Shown: in pieces, positions 37,902 to 46,957 of the stretch
Numbering within the stretch: the stretch's first letter is position 1
Layout: each line of letters begins with the position of its first letter
Notes under the pieces: generated by a model
Database searches by the model: none
What the model saw: the letters and a program-made list of their open reading frames with translations, nothing else
What the model was told of the DNA's origin: nothing
Origin: Kurthia huakuii LAM0618
Lineage (GTDB): Bacteria > Bacillota > Bacilli > Bacillales_A > Planococcaceae
Reading direction: 5' to 3'
Length of the DNA stretch: 64,000 bases
Assembly: GCF_000505545.1 (NCBI RefSeq)
Contig: NZ_AYTB01000007.1
Coordinates: 310,001 to 374,000, forward strand
Translations under genes and position numbers: made by a program

Positions 37902-39806
37902 ATGGGTAAAATTCATATTATGGATGAATTTCTATCGAATAAAATTGCGGCAGGTGAAGTAGTCGAACGCCCAACGTCTGTCGTTAAAGAATTAGTCGAA
38001 AATGCCATTGATGCAGGGAGTACGGCGATTGAAGTATTGTTAGAAGAAGCGGGCTTGATGTCGATTCAAGTGATTGATAATGGCAGCGGCATGGACGAGG
38101 ATGATGCGCTCATTTCGTTTCAACGTCATGCGACGAGCAAAATCAATAACGAACATGATTTGTTCCGCATTCGCACACTCGGCTTCCGCGGTGAGGCGCT
38201 TGCATCGATTGCTTCCGTTTCAAAGTTGACGCTCTCAACGTCAAATGGTGAGCATGGTGTCGAAGTGACATTAGAAGGTGGACACGTCGTTAGTAAACGT
38301 CCGGGTCCACTACGTAAAGGGACCGACATTACCGTTGCGCAATTGTTTTACAATACACCTGCCCGCTTAAAATATATGAAGACGATTCAAACAGAATTAG
38401 GTCATACGATTGATTTAATGAACCGTTTAGCGCTCTGTTATCCGCAAATCGCATTTAAGCTTGTTCATCATGACCATGAGTTATTAAAAACGAATGGCCG
38501 CGGTGATTTGCGCCAAGTGCTCGCAGCAATTTATGGCGTCGCGAATGCAAAAAAAATGGTGCACTTTGAAGGTGAGACCGCCGATTATAAAGTGACCGGT
38601 TATGCGACAATTCCTGAAATTACGCGCGCGTCTAAAAATTATATGTCGATTTTTGTGAATGGTCGTTGGGTACGACATTACACTGTTCAAAAGGCGATAA
38701 TTGAAGCGTATCATACGTACTTACCAATTGGACGCTTTCCAATTGCCGTACTTCATATTGAAGGCGATCCGTTTTTAACAGATGTCAATGTTCATCCATC
38801 AAAGCAACAAATTCGCCTAAGTAAAGAAGGCGATTTAATGAAGATTATTGAAGAATCGCTTCATAAGGCGGTACGCGTATCGATGCAGGCGCCTGAAATT
38901 ATGAAGAAACCAAAAAAACAACCAGCGCAGACGGCACAAATTAATTTTTGGCAAGGGCTGGATTACCAACAAACGGCTGTTGAGCAATTTGGTGATAAAC
39001 CGCGCCCAAAAACGATCGAACCGCAAACGATTTTAGAAGCACCACAACAACCACGTTACGAATTGAATGAACTAGATGAGAAAGGTTTTAGTGAACCGGA
39101 AACATGGGAACAGATAAGAGAACGTGAAAATCATCACGCACCGGTTGAACAACTACAAGAGGTAAGCGATGGAGAGATGTCGCAACCTGAAGTAACGACC
39201 GAATTACAAACGGTAAAAGAGCCGTTTCCAATGGTTGAAATTATCGGGCAAATTCATGGGACCTATATTATCGCGCAAAGTGAAGATGGCTTTTATTTAA
39301 TCGACCAACATGCTGCGCAGGAACGTATTAAATATGAATTTTTCAAGGATAGGGTTGGCGAAGTAAATGCCGGCGAACGCCAGGCGCTATTATTGCCGTT
39401 GACATTCCATTATTCAGCAGATGAGTCGTTGCAGTTAATCGAGCATATGGCCGAATTAAATGAAGTGGGCGTTTTTTTAGAAGAGTTTGGTCAACATTCC
39501 TTTATTGTGCGCGAACATCCTACGTGGTTCCCAAAAGGGATGGAGCAGGAAATTATTGAGGAGCTGATCGAACAAGTATTGACCGTGCGCAAGACGGATA
39601 TTAAAAAGCTTCGCGAAGCGGCAGCGATTATGATGAGCTGTAAAAAATCGATTAAAGCAAATCACTATTTAGACAAACGACAAATGGAACGCTTGCTTGT
39701 CGATTTGAAAAAATGCGTCAATCCATTTACGTGTCCACATGGTCGCCCGGTTGTCGTGCATTTTAGAACGTATGAAATTGAAAAAATGTTCAAACGTGTT
39801 ATGTAA
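37902..39806 (+). CDS. mutL: DNA mismatch repair endonuclease MutL
   Basis: Matchmaker and nicking enzyme of mismatch repair, 634 aa. The GHKL ATPase N-terminus has ENAIDAG, DNGSGMD and GFRGEAL. The C-terminal domain holds the endonuclease motif DQHAAQERIKYE and the zinc-site sequences SCKKS and CPHGRP, so this is the nicking type found in bacteria lacking MutH. A Gln/Glu-rich linker (about 330-430) separates the halves. AAAGGAAGTG precedes the ATG. Confidence 0.96.
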   Translation: MGKIHIMDEFLSNKIAAGEVVERPTSVVKELVENAIDAGSTAIEVLLEEAGLMSIQVIDNGSGMDEDDALISFQRHATSKINNEHDLFRIRTLGFRGEALASIASVSKLTLSTSNGEHGVEVTLEGGHVVSKRPGPLRKGTDITVAQLFYNTPARLKYMKTIQTELGHTIDLMNRLALCYPQIAFKLVHHDHELLKTNGRGDLRQVLAAIYGVANAKKMVHFEGETADYKVTGYATIPEITRASKNYMSIFVNGRWVRHYTVQKAIIEAYHTYLPIGRFPIAVLHIEGDPFLTDVNVHPSKQQIRLSKEGDLMKIIEESLHKAVRVSMQAPEIMKKPKKQPAQTAQINFWQGLDYQQTAVEQFGDKPRPKTIEPQTILEAPQQPRYELNELDEKGFSEPETWEQIRERENHHAPVEQLQEVSDGEMSQPEVTTELQTVKEPFPMVEIIGQIHGTYIIAQSEDGFYLIDQHAAQERIKYEFFKDRVGEVNAGERQALLLPLTFHYSADESLQLIEHMAELNEVGVFLEEFGQHSFIVREHPTWFPKGMEQEIIEELIEQVLTVRKTDIKKLREAAAIMMSCKKSIKANHYLDKRQMERLLVDLKKCVNPFTCPHGRPVVVHFRTYEIEKMFKRVM

Positions 39807-39826
39807 ATTTGAAGGGAGAGAATTTC

Positions 39827-41479
39827 ATGTTTTCAGCTAAAAAGCGTCAAGAAACAATTGAAACACTCGAAAAATATTCATTTGACTTACTCGTTATTGG
39901 TGGGGGAATTACCGGTGCTGGGATTGCGCTCGACGCAGTGTCGCGAGGCTTTTCAGTAGCGCTTGTAGAAATGCAAGACTTCGCCGCAGGAACATCAAGT
40001 CGCTCAACGAAATTAGTACATGGCGGCTTACGTTATTTAAAGCAATTACAAATCGATGTTGTCGCAGAAACAGGGCGAGAGCGCGCGATTGTTTATGAAA
40101 ATGGGACACATATTACGACGCCACTTGGCATGTTGCTACCTTTTTATAAAGGGGGTACGTTTGGCCCGCTATCTACGTCTGTCGGGTTAAAAGTATATGA
40201 TAAATTGGCACAAGTGAAAAAAGATGAACGTCGCGTCATGCTAACACCAGGTGAAACGTTTGAAAAAGAGCCATTATTAAAAACAGATGGCTTACAAGGT
40301 GGCGGCTTGTATGTCGAATATCGTACGGACGATGCGCGCTTAACGATTGAAGTGATGAAGAAGGCGGTCGAACTCGGCGCGATTTGTTTGAATTATGCGA
40401 GCATGGAAGAGTTTGCGTATAAAGATGGCCGCGTAGCAGGTGCAACCGTAAAAGATGACGTAACGGGCCATACATTTGAGATTGAGGCATTGTCGGTTAT
40501 TAATGCAACTGGTCCGTGGACAGATAAAGTGCGCGAAAAAGATGTCGTCTCGAACAATAAAAAATTGCGTATGACAAAAGGTGTGCATATCGTTATCGAC
40601 CAAGCGGTATTTCCGCTACAGCAAGCAGTTTATTTTGATACGCCAGACGGTCGCATGGTATTTGCAATTCCGCGTGAAGGCAAGGCGTATATCGGAACGA
40701 CTGACACTTTTTATGATGCCGACCCGAAAAAGCCAACTGCTGGCCAACAAGATATAACATATATTTTAGATACGATTCATTACATGTTCCCGGATGTGCA
40801 TATTACACAAAAAGATGTCGAGTCTTGCTGGGCAGGGGTGCGCCCGTTAATTTATGAAGAAGGAAAAGACCCATCGGAAATTTCTCGTAAAGATGAAATT
40901 TGGGAAGCGCCTACAGGGTTACTGACGATTGCAGGTGGTAAGCTAACAGGGTATCGTCATATGGCGAAAGATATCGTTGACCGTTTAGCGAAGCGCAAAC
41001 AGTTTAAGCACTATGCACCTTGCCAAACGCAACATTTACCGCTTGCAGGGGCAGAAGGTTTAACGCCGGAAACATTCGAGTCGTTTGTAGCAAAACGCAC
41101 AAAAGACGGCGAAGATTTAGGTTTAACAGCCGCACAAGCGCGCCATCTCGTTGAAAAATATGGCGCCAATGTTAGCAAGTTGTATCAAATCATCGCCACG
41201 CTGCCACAAGAGACATTTGGCTTACCAAAAGACTTGTATGCAGAGGTCGTATATGCTGTTGAGTATGAACAAGCATATCGACCATCAGACGTGCTCGTGC
41301 GCCGTACAGGGCGTATGTTCTTTAACATTACGAGTGTGCATGATTACAAAGATGGCGTACAAAAATTAATGGCGGACTTGTTACATTATAGCGCGTCTGA
41401 AAAAGAACGTTATCGCCTAGAAGTCGAAGAGCTATTATATGATGCCTCACATTTTGCAAAGGATGGAACATATGCGTAA
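39827..41479 (+). CDS. glpD: Aerobic glycerol-3-phosphate dehydrogenase
   Basis: Membrane-associated flavoprotein, about 550 aa, that oxidises glycerol 3-phosphate to dihydroxyacetone phosphate and passes electrons to quinone. The FAD motif GGGITGAG is near residue 24, followed by GTSSRSTKLVHGGLRYL and the C-terminal domain with RRTGRMFF. The ATG at 39827 has GAAGGGAG upstream; the earlier in-frame TTG at 39809 overlaps that site. glpF and glpK are not adjacent in this window. The last 8 bases overlap the start of the intron-split hydrolase. Confidence 0.95.
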   Translation: MFSAKKRQETIETLEKYSFDLLVIGGGITGAGIALDAVSRGFSVALVEMQDFAAGTSSRSTKLVHGGLRYLKQLQIDVVAETGRERAIVYENGTHITTPLGMLLPFYKGGTFGPLSTSVGLKVYDKLAQVKKDERRVMLTPGETFEKEPLLKTDGLQGGGLYVEYRTDDARLTIEVMKKAVELGAICLNYASMEEFAYKDGRVAGATVKDDVTGHTFEIEALSVINATGPWTDKVREKDVVSNNKKLRMTKGVHIVIDQAVFPLQQAVYFDTPDGRMVFAIPREGKAYIGTTDTFYDADPKKPTAGQQDITYILDTIHYMFPDVHITQKDVESCWAGVRPLIYEEGKDPSEISRKDEIWEAPTGLLTIAGGKLTGYRHMAKDIVDRLAKRKQFKHYAPCQTQHLPLAGAEGLTPETFESFVAKRTKDGEDLGLTAAQARHLVEKYGANVSKLYQIIATLPQETFGLPKDLYAEVVYAVEYEQAYRPSDVLVRRTGRMFFNITSVHDYKDGVQKLMADLLHYSASEKERYRLEVEELLYDASHFAKDGTYA

Positions 41480-41862
41480 AGAAGATGAAATTTTAACAAT
41501 GCCAGATGGCTATCAAATTGCAACATCTATTTATTTACCAGATGGCGACTATAAAGGATATCTCCATATTTTACATGGCATGTCAGAATATCATGGTCGC
41601 TATGATGATTTTGCGCGTTATATTGCGGCGCATGGCTATGTTGTTGGATTACATTCTCATCGCGGGCATGGCGAAAATGCTGCTTTAAATCATACGCCAC
41701 TTGGCTATTATGGCCCGGTAGATGGTTTTGCTAAAGTAGTTGATGATGTCGATGTAGTTATGACGACATTTCGTCAGCGGTACGCGTTACCGAAACCAAT
41801 ACTACTTGGGCATAGCATGGGCTCGATTGTTACGCGTCGCTTTATTGAATTATATAGTGACA
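41472..41862 (+). CDS. Alpha/beta hydrolase, 5' exon (interrupted by group II intron)
   Basis: First 130 codons plus one base of a lysophospholipase/monoacylglycerol-lipase-like serine hydrolase. Motifs: HGMSEYHGRY near residue 35-44 and the nucleophile elbow GHSMGS with Ser116. Read without splicing, the frame runs six codons into the intron and stops at 41877-41879, losing the acid and histidine of the triad. The ATG at 41472 overlaps the end of glpD by 8 bases and sits after a weak AAAGGATGG site. Joined to 42756-43303 the frame continues (ACG, then ATT CAA AAG), giving a 312-aa protein. Confidence 0.88.
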
Positions 41863-42755
41863 GTGCGACACGTTGCTAATTGAAAAGATTAGCCACTAGC
41901 CCTCGGTTAGGAGAACTGACAATCTGATAGGTCGAATGAAAGGGTAACGCCTTGAAAGGCCTAATCTAATACTCCGAATAGCGATTATTATGCTACTAAG
42001 AAATCGTTATAAGCTCGGTGAAGTCAGCTGAATATCACCCTAATCAGAAATGAAGGAATAAGGGATAGAGGTATCTCTCGTGATAGATAGGCTGGGATTC
42101 TATAAGATTACAAATGGTTAGTATGATAGACGATAAAAGGTCTATCTGACAAAGTTCTGAATGTACGGCTCTAAAGATATAGGTGTCCGAAAGGACATTA
42201 ACAACTGTAAGTTGGGTTAGTGAGGTAGAGTAAGATTTGTCTTTATGAAATACCTTATGATGTTACAGGCATCATCAAGCTAACAGGGCTAGAGGAACGA
42301 CCTAAAAGTAATGAATGTAAAGATAGGATTGTTGGAACGTGGTAAGCTGACCACATGGAGATGTAGCAGTCGAAGAAGTGGTATTAAGGAAAACGAAAGT
42401 ATAACTTAATTTAAGGTCAGTGAAAGTGGTGGCACAGTACCTATGAAGTCATGATAATAAGTGATGGAGGGATAGCCACTAGTCAATGTTAACGACTAAA
42501 AACATAATTTATTATATACACAGGTTCTCGTATGACTAAAAGAAATGTGAAAACTAATCAGAAATGGTTGGTGAATAATATTGACTGTGTCAGTTAAAAC
42601 TCTTAAACGCTTAATAATTTAAGAATAAAAGCTGAAAATAATGAATTAATTTTATAGGTTAACAATGATGGAACGCCGTATGAGTTGAAAAACTCACGTA
42701 CGGTGTGAATGGGGGGAAAAACTGGAGATAATATCAAAGGTTTACCTATCCATAT
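41863..42755 (+). mobile_element. ORF-less group II intron
   Basis: 893 nt. The 5' end GTGCGACACG is the canonical group II start. Domain V is 42673-42706: exactly 34 nt, CGC catalytic triad, GAAA tetraloop on a 5-bp stem and a 2-nt bulge. Domain VI (42709-42753) pairs ATGGG/TCCAT around a bulged adenosine at 42748 flanked by G-U pairs, with the 3' end AT at 42755, 7 nt downstream. Exon bases 41857-41862 (GTGACA) can pair with TGTTAC at 42261-42266, a candidate EBS1/IBS1. No reverse-transcriptase ORF or remnant is present, so any mobility or splicing help would have to come in trans. Confidence 0.9.
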
Positions 42756-43303
42756 CGATTCAAAAGGTGATTATTATGGGCACGCTTGTGCATACACCGA
42801 AGCATCAAATGGCAGCTATTCTTGCAAAGAAAATGGCGAAACGCGATGGCGGGGATGCCGTCGCAACAATTGTCGATCGCTTAGGCGCCTCAACGAATAA
42901 TCGCAAAATAAAAAATGCTAAAACGCCAAAGGATTGGTTATCAACCGATGAGGCGCAAGTGCAAGCATATATTCATGACCCGTTTTGTAGCTATACATCG
43001 ACGAATCAATTTTATGCCGATTTTATGGATGGCTTTGAATTGTTATCTCGCCCAACGGAAGTGGCAAAAATTCGCAAAGATTTACCGATGTTGCTCATTA
43101 GTGGAAGTGATGACCCGATTGGTGACTACGGGAAAGGCGTTTGGAAAGTCGCGCGTCAATATTATGATGCCGGCATTTCAAAGCTGAGCGTCCACCTTTT
43201 TGATGGCATGCGACATGAAATTTTGAATGAAACAAATAATCAACTAATCTATCAAACGATTTTGAAATGGCTGGAGAAAAAGATTTATGAACAACAACTA
43301 TGA
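42756..43303 (+). CDS. Alpha/beta hydrolase, 3' exon
   Basis: Continuation of the gene begun at 41472, entering in phase so that the A at 41862 plus CG at 42756-42757 form a Thr codon. It contains the strand IQKVIIMG expected right after the first exon, the acid in SGSDDPIG (about residue 249-250 of the spliced protein) and the histidine in DGMRHE (about 284). A GTG at 42767 could be called a start by gene finders, but the product would lack the catalytic serine. The last 17 bases overlap miaA. Confidence 0.87.
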
Positions 43304-44198
43304 TGTGATTGCGATTGTCGGACCTACGGCAGTCGGCAAAACGGCACTAAGCATTGAGCTTGCTAAAAAGCTTGATGGCGAAATTATTAATGGTGATTCG
43401 ATGCAAGTGTATCGGGAGTTAAATATTGGTACCGCAAAAATTACACAAGAGGAAATGGACGGTATACCGCACCATTTACTCGATATTTTAGCACCGACCG
43501 ATAGTTTTTCGGTTGCTGATTACCAGCAAGTCGTCCGCGAAAAAATCGCTGAGATTCAGGCGCGTGGCAAAATGCCGATTATCGTCGGTGGAACAGGTTT
43601 GTATATCCAAGCCGTATTGTACGATTTCCGTTTTACCGAAGAAAAAATTGATGATGAGGTGCGCGCGGCGTATTATGCGGACTTAGAAAGAGTAGGTCCT
43701 GAAGCGATGCATGCGCGACTTGCTGCTGTAGATCCTGACACAGCGAAAATGATTCATCCGAACAATACCCGCCGCGTTATTCGTGCGCTAGAAATGGCTG
43801 AGCATAGCGATGTTAAAAAATCGCATGAAGCGCAGCATCAAGGGGAACAAGCTTTGTACAATCATTTGATTATCGGCTTAAATATGGACCGTGAAAAATT
43901 GTATGACCGCATTAATTTACGCGTCGATATGATGTTAGAGCAAGGTCTTGTTGAAGAAGTGCGCGGCTTATATGACCGTGGCATTCGAGATGTACAGTCT
44001 ATTCGTGCGATTGGCTACAAGGAGTTGTATGATTATTTTGATGGCCGCGAAACATTTGAACAGGCCATTGAAAATTTAAAACAAAACTCTCGTCGTTATG
44101 CGAAACGTCAATTAACATATTTCCGTAATAAAATGACGATTACGTGGTACGATTCTTTTTCTGCAAAAGAACAGCTTTTTAAGGATATTTTCCAATAA
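43287..44198 (+). CDS. miaA: tRNA dimethylallyltransferase
   Basis: Adds the isopentenyl group to A37 of tRNAs reading UNN codons; MiaB, encoded upstream, then methylthiolates it. 303 aa. P-loop GPTAVGKT near residue 12, [17 protein letters not shown], and the tRNA-contact segment with [13 protein letters not shown]. The start lies within the end of the hydrolase gene, so translation is probably coupled to the second exon and could depend on the intron-containing transcript. hfq follows 59 bp later. Confidence 0.95.
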   Translation: MNNNYDVIAIVGPTAVGKTALSIELAKKLDGEIINGDSMQVYRELNIGTAKITQEEMDGIPHHLLDILAPTDSFSVADYQQVVREKIAEIQARGKMPIIVGGTGLYIQAVLYDFRFTEEKIDDEVRAAYYADLERVGPEAMHARLAAVDPDTAKMIHPNNTRRVIRALEMAEHSDVKKSHEAQHQGEQALYNHLIIGLNMDREKLYDRINLRVDMMLEQGLVEEVRGLYDRGIRDVQSIRAIGYKELYDYFDGRETFEQAIENLKQNSRRYAKRQLTYFRNKMTITWYDSFSAKEQLFKDIFQ

Positions 44199-44257
44199 AT
44201 AGGGGTATATCTATTGTGTAGAATAGATTAATTGGAAGATGAGGGGGATGTCAGTTC

Positions 44258-44479
44258 ATGAAGCCAGCGAATTTACAAGACACATATTTAAATCAGCTGC
44301 GTAAAAATGGGGTGTTCGTGACCGTATTTTTACTAAATGGATTCCAACTGAAAGGTACGATTCGTTCATACGATAACTTTACGGTACTGCTAGAATCAGA
44401 AGGAAAACAAAATTTAATTTATAAACATGCGATTTCAACGTTCGCACCATCGAAGTTGGTTGAGTTGCCAGAACAATAA
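44258..44479 (+). CDS. hfq: RNA chaperone Hfq
   Basis: 73-aa Sm-like protein that forms a hexameric RNA-binding ring. The Sm1 region [26 protein letters not shown] (read as LNQLRKNG and [10 protein letters not shown]) and the Sm2 motif YKHAIST are intact. The length is typical of Firmicutes Hfq, without the long C-terminal tail of enterobacteria. It occupies its conserved place after miaA, and a terminator follows. Confidence 0.96.
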   Translation: MKPANLQDTYLNQLRKNGVFVTVFLLNGFQLKGTIRSYDNFTVLLESEGKQNLIYKHAISTFAPSKLVELPEQ

Positions 44480-44482
44480 AAT

Positions 44483-44517
44483 TAAGCCGACTACCTTGCG
44501 GGGTATCGGCTTTTTTT
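44483..44517 (+). terminator. Terminator after hfq
   Basis: AAGCCGA/TCGGCTT stem (44484-44490 with 44505-44511) extended by TACC/GGTA, then T run. Confidence 0.88.
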
Positions 44518-44555
44518 GTATAGTTAAGACGAATCAATTAAAGGGGGAATTTATT

Positions 44556-44861
44556 GTGGCAGTAAAAAACATTACAGCAAATGAAGTATTAGACAAATTT
44601 GATGCGAATGAAGCATTAAATGTCATCGATGTACGTGAAGACGACGAAGTAGCAAATGGTGTGATTCCAGGTGCACTTCATATTCCGCTTGGTCAAATCG
44701 CGGATCGTCAAGGTGAGCTAAACAAAGACACAGCGTATATTATTGTGTGTCATGCGGGTGGCCGTAGTTTCACAGCGGCTTCTTATTTAGATAATGAAGG
44801 CTTCAATGTGACAAACATGGAAGGCGGCATGAGCGCTTGGGAAGGCGAATTAGAATTCTAA
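44556..44861 (+). CDS. Single-domain rhodanese-like sulfurtransferase
   Basis: 101 aa, one rhodanese domain with the active-site loop CHAGGRS (cysteine about residue 66) and the structural IDVREDDE and GGMSAWEG motifs. It would accept and pass on sulfane sulfur; partners are unknown. The GTG at 44556 follows AAGGGGG at good spacing, while the longer in-frame extension overlaps hfq in another frame. It stands alone between terminators. Confidence 0.9.
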   Translation: MAVKNITANEVLDKFDANEALNVIDVREDDEVANGVIPGALHIPLGQIADRQGELNKDTAYIIVCHAGGRSFTAASYLDNEGFNVTNMEGGMSAWEGELEF

Positions 44862-44886
44862 TTTGAATCGTGTCATTCCATTCAGG

Positions 44887-44917
44887 AGAACTGCGTTATT
44901 TGCGCAGTTCTTTTTTT
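44887..44917 (+). terminator. Terminator after rhodanese
   Basis: Perfect 9-bp stem (44887-44895 with 44903-44911) and T run. Confidence 0.93.
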
Positions 44918-44948
44918 GTATTTAAAGAGTGCAAAAAAGGAAATAGTA

Positions 44949-45079
44949 GTGTAGATAAAAAACTACATAACTGTATCGGTATATATACAAAAAAACGGAA
45001 TTTTAAATAAAATTAATGTTTTTTCGACAATATATTGCGAATTTATGATTGGTACACTACAATCGGTGTAGATAAAAAA
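44949..45079. repeat. Direct repeat pair in the ketone-operon leader
   Basis: GTGTAGATAAAAAA occurs at 44949-44962 and exactly again at 45066-45079. The second copy begins 3 bp after the -10 element. The 44862-45261 gap otherwise holds a promoter, a cre site and a broken hydrophobic reading frame. Confidence 0.6.
45035..45063 (+). promoter_or_regulatory. Promoter of the 3-hydroxybutyrate operon
   Basis: TTGCGA (45035-45040), a 17-bp spacer and TACAAT (45058-45063): a sigma-A type promoter about 200 bp before the first gene. Confidence 0.7.
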
Positions 45080-45095
45080 AGACAATAATTAAAAA

Positions 45096-45109
45096 TGTAA
45101 GCGCTTTTG
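45096..45109 (+). promoter_or_regulatory. cre site of the 3-hydroxybutyrate operon
   Basis: TGTAAGCGCTTTTG matches 12 of 14 positions of the CcpA consensus. It is about 25-40 bp downstream of the likely transcription start, a position where CcpA acts as a roadblock. This fits repression of a catabolic operon by sugars. Confidence 0.65.
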
Positions 45110-45261
45110 TTGGCTCCGGATTTTACTTGGTGTTGATAGTGTGATGGCATGAAATGGAATTTTCTTTAAAAAAAGTTTTATACGGTCATAATTCCAATAA
45201 TTGGTTTAATAGTGGCCATTGTCTTATTCTCACTTGGACTTGGAATTTAGGAGGAGTTGTG

Positions 45262-46185
45262 ATGGAACAAGTAGCAGTAATTGGTACAGGGACGATGGGG
45301 CATTCGATTGCGATCGCAGTTGCGTGGACAAAACAGCCAGTCGTACTCTATGGCCTGTCAGAACAAGAGTTGCACCAGGCGCGGCAAGAAATTACCGAAA
45401 AAGTCGCGCGTATGGTCGAGGAGGGGTTGCTCGATGATGCGGCAATCTTGCTAAACTGTATTCAATATAGTCAAGATTTACAGCAAGCAGTTGAAGGTAC
45501 GTCACTTATTGTTGAAGCGATTCCGGAACAATTGCCACTTAAACATGCGCTTTATAAGGAGCTTGAACAGCTCGTTGCACGAGAGACGATTATTGCAAGC
45601 AATACATCGGGATTAATGCCTAGTGATTTGGCCGCTCGGAGCCGTTATCCCGAACGTTTTATTGTGACGCATTTTTGGAATCCAGCACATTTAATACCAC
45701 TTGTTGAAATTGTCCCTGGTAAAGAAACGACTGAAGCGGTTGTACAGCGCACAAAGGCATGGATTGAAGCGATTCATAAACAGGCGATTATCGTCCGTAA
45801 AGAAGTACCGGGTTTTATTGGCAATCGCTTACAGTTTGCATTGTTTCGTGAAGCACAAGCACTGTATGATGCGGGTGTGGCGACAAAGGAAGATATTGAC
45901 GCGGCAGTGACGTCTAGTATCGGCCGCCGCTTGCCGGTGACCGGGCCATTGATGAGCGCCGATTTTGGTGGGCTCGATGTTTTTAAAGCGATTTCGGATT
46001 ATTTATTTGATGATTTAGCGACGCTTCAACAAGCTAGTGAGAGACTGAATCAGCTCGTTGCAAATGGGCATGTCGGCGTTCGGAGTGGCCAAGGCTATTA
46101 TACATGGTCACGTCAACAACGCACGTATATTGAGGCAACGCGAGAACGACTATTAATGCGTTTTTTACGTGAGGAGAAATTGTAA
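45262..46185 (+). CDS. 3-hydroxyacyl-CoA dehydrogenase family protein
   Basis: 307 aa. NAD-binding N-terminus GTGTMGHSIA, then NTSGLMPSDLA and the catalytic-region HFWNPAHLIPLVEIVPG, followed by the helical C-terminal dimer domain (GNRLQFALFREA). Relatives include 3-hydroxybutyryl-CoA and L-carnitine dehydrogenases; context with scoAB and a 3-hydroxybutyrate dehydrogenase favours a short-chain 3-hydroxyacyl substrate. The ATG at 45262 has GGAGGAG at 8 nt; a longer in-frame ORF upstream has no such site. Its stop overlaps the next start (TAATG). Confidence 0.87.
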   Translation: MEQVAVIGTGTMGHSIAIAVAWTKQPVVLYGLSEQELHQARQEITEKVARMVEEGLLDDAAILLNCIQYSQDLQQAVEGTSLIVEAIPEQLPLKHALYKELEQLVARETIIASNTSGLMPSDLAARSRYPERFIVTHFWNPAHLIPLVEIVPGKETTEAVVQRTKAWIEAIHKQAIIVRKEVPGFIGNRLQFALFREAQALYDAGVATKEDIDAAVTSSIGRRLPVTGPLMSADFGGLDVFKAISDYLFDDLATLQQASERLNQLVANGHVGVRSGQGYYTWSRQQRTYIEATRERLLMRFLREEKL

Positions 46186-46946
46186 TGGAGGAGAGAGTAG
46201 TCATTATTACTGGCGGGGCACAAGGCATTGGCTATGAACTAGCGCAAACATTTTACCGAGCGGGTGATTGTGTTGTACTCGTTGACTTGCATGACGAAGT
46301 GGTCACGGCTGCGAAAGCTTTAGGCGAACGTGCAATCGGCATTGTTTGTGACGTGACAAATGAAGAAATGATTCAAGCAGTAGTTGACCAAGCTATCACG
46401 ACATTTGGGCGCATTGATGTCGTTATTAACAATGCGGGGCTACAACATGTTGCTAAAATTGAAGATTTCCCAACGGAAAAGTTTCAATTGCTTATCGATG
46501 TCATGCTTGTTGCACCATTTATGATGACAAAGCATGTGTTGCCGCATATGAAAAAACAACAGTTTGGGCGCATTTTAAATATGGCGTCAATCAATGGTGT
46601 CATTGGTTTTGCTGGCAAGGCTGCTTATAATTCTGCGAAGCATGGCGTCATTGGCTTAACGAAAGTAGCGGCGCTTGAAACGGCAGAACATGGCATTACG
46701 GTCAATGCGATTTGTCCGGGTTATGTCGACACCGAGCTTGTGCGCAATCAGTTTGCAGATTTAGCGGCAACGCGTGGTATAACAAGCGAAGCAGTACTTG
46801 AAGAGGTGTTATATCCACTTATTCCGCAAAAACGTTTAATTGATGTGCGTGAAATTGCTGATGTGGCGTTCTTTTTAGCATCGGATAGCGCAAAAGGTAT
46901 GACCGGACAGACCGTTATTATTGATGGTGGGTATACGGCACAATAG
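46185..46946 (+). CDS. bdh: 3-hydroxybutyrate dehydrogenase (SDR family)
   Basis: Oxidises D-3-hydroxybutyrate to acetoacetate with NAD. 253 aa, SDR fold with GGAQGIG near residue 10, NNAG, catalytic serine in MASINGV and YNSAK. The C-terminal NAICPGYVDTELVRNQ segment is typical of bacterial 3-hydroxybutyrate dehydrogenases. It lies in one operon with CoA-transferase genes that activate the acetoacetate product. The start overlaps the previous stop. Confidence 0.87.
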   Translation: MEERVVIITGGAQGIGYELAQTFYRAGDCVVLVDLHDEVVTAAKALGERAIGIVCDVTNEEMIQAVVDQAITTFGRIDVVINNAGLQHVAKIEDFPTEKFQLLIDVMLVAPFMMTKHVLPHMKKQQFGRILNMASINGVIGFAGKAAYNSAKHGVIGLTKVAALETAEHGITVNAICPGYVDTELVRNQFADLAATRGITSEAVLEEVLYPLIPQKRLIDVREIADVAFFLASDSAKGMTGQTVIIDGGYTAQ

Positions 46947-46957
46947 GGGGCGATTGA

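Noticed and set aside
42709-42900. Open frame running from the end of the intron into the hydrolase 3' exon
   Set aside because: It starts in domain VI of the group II intron and reads the hydrolase exon in the wrong frame; the in-phase exon explains this stretch.
44862-45261. Possible sigma-54 promoter before the ketone-body operon
   Set aside because: Looked for TGGCAC-N5-TTGC because a Fis-type regulator is in the operon. TTGGTAC and TTGGCTCC sequences do not have the second element at the right distance; a sigma-A promoter fits better.
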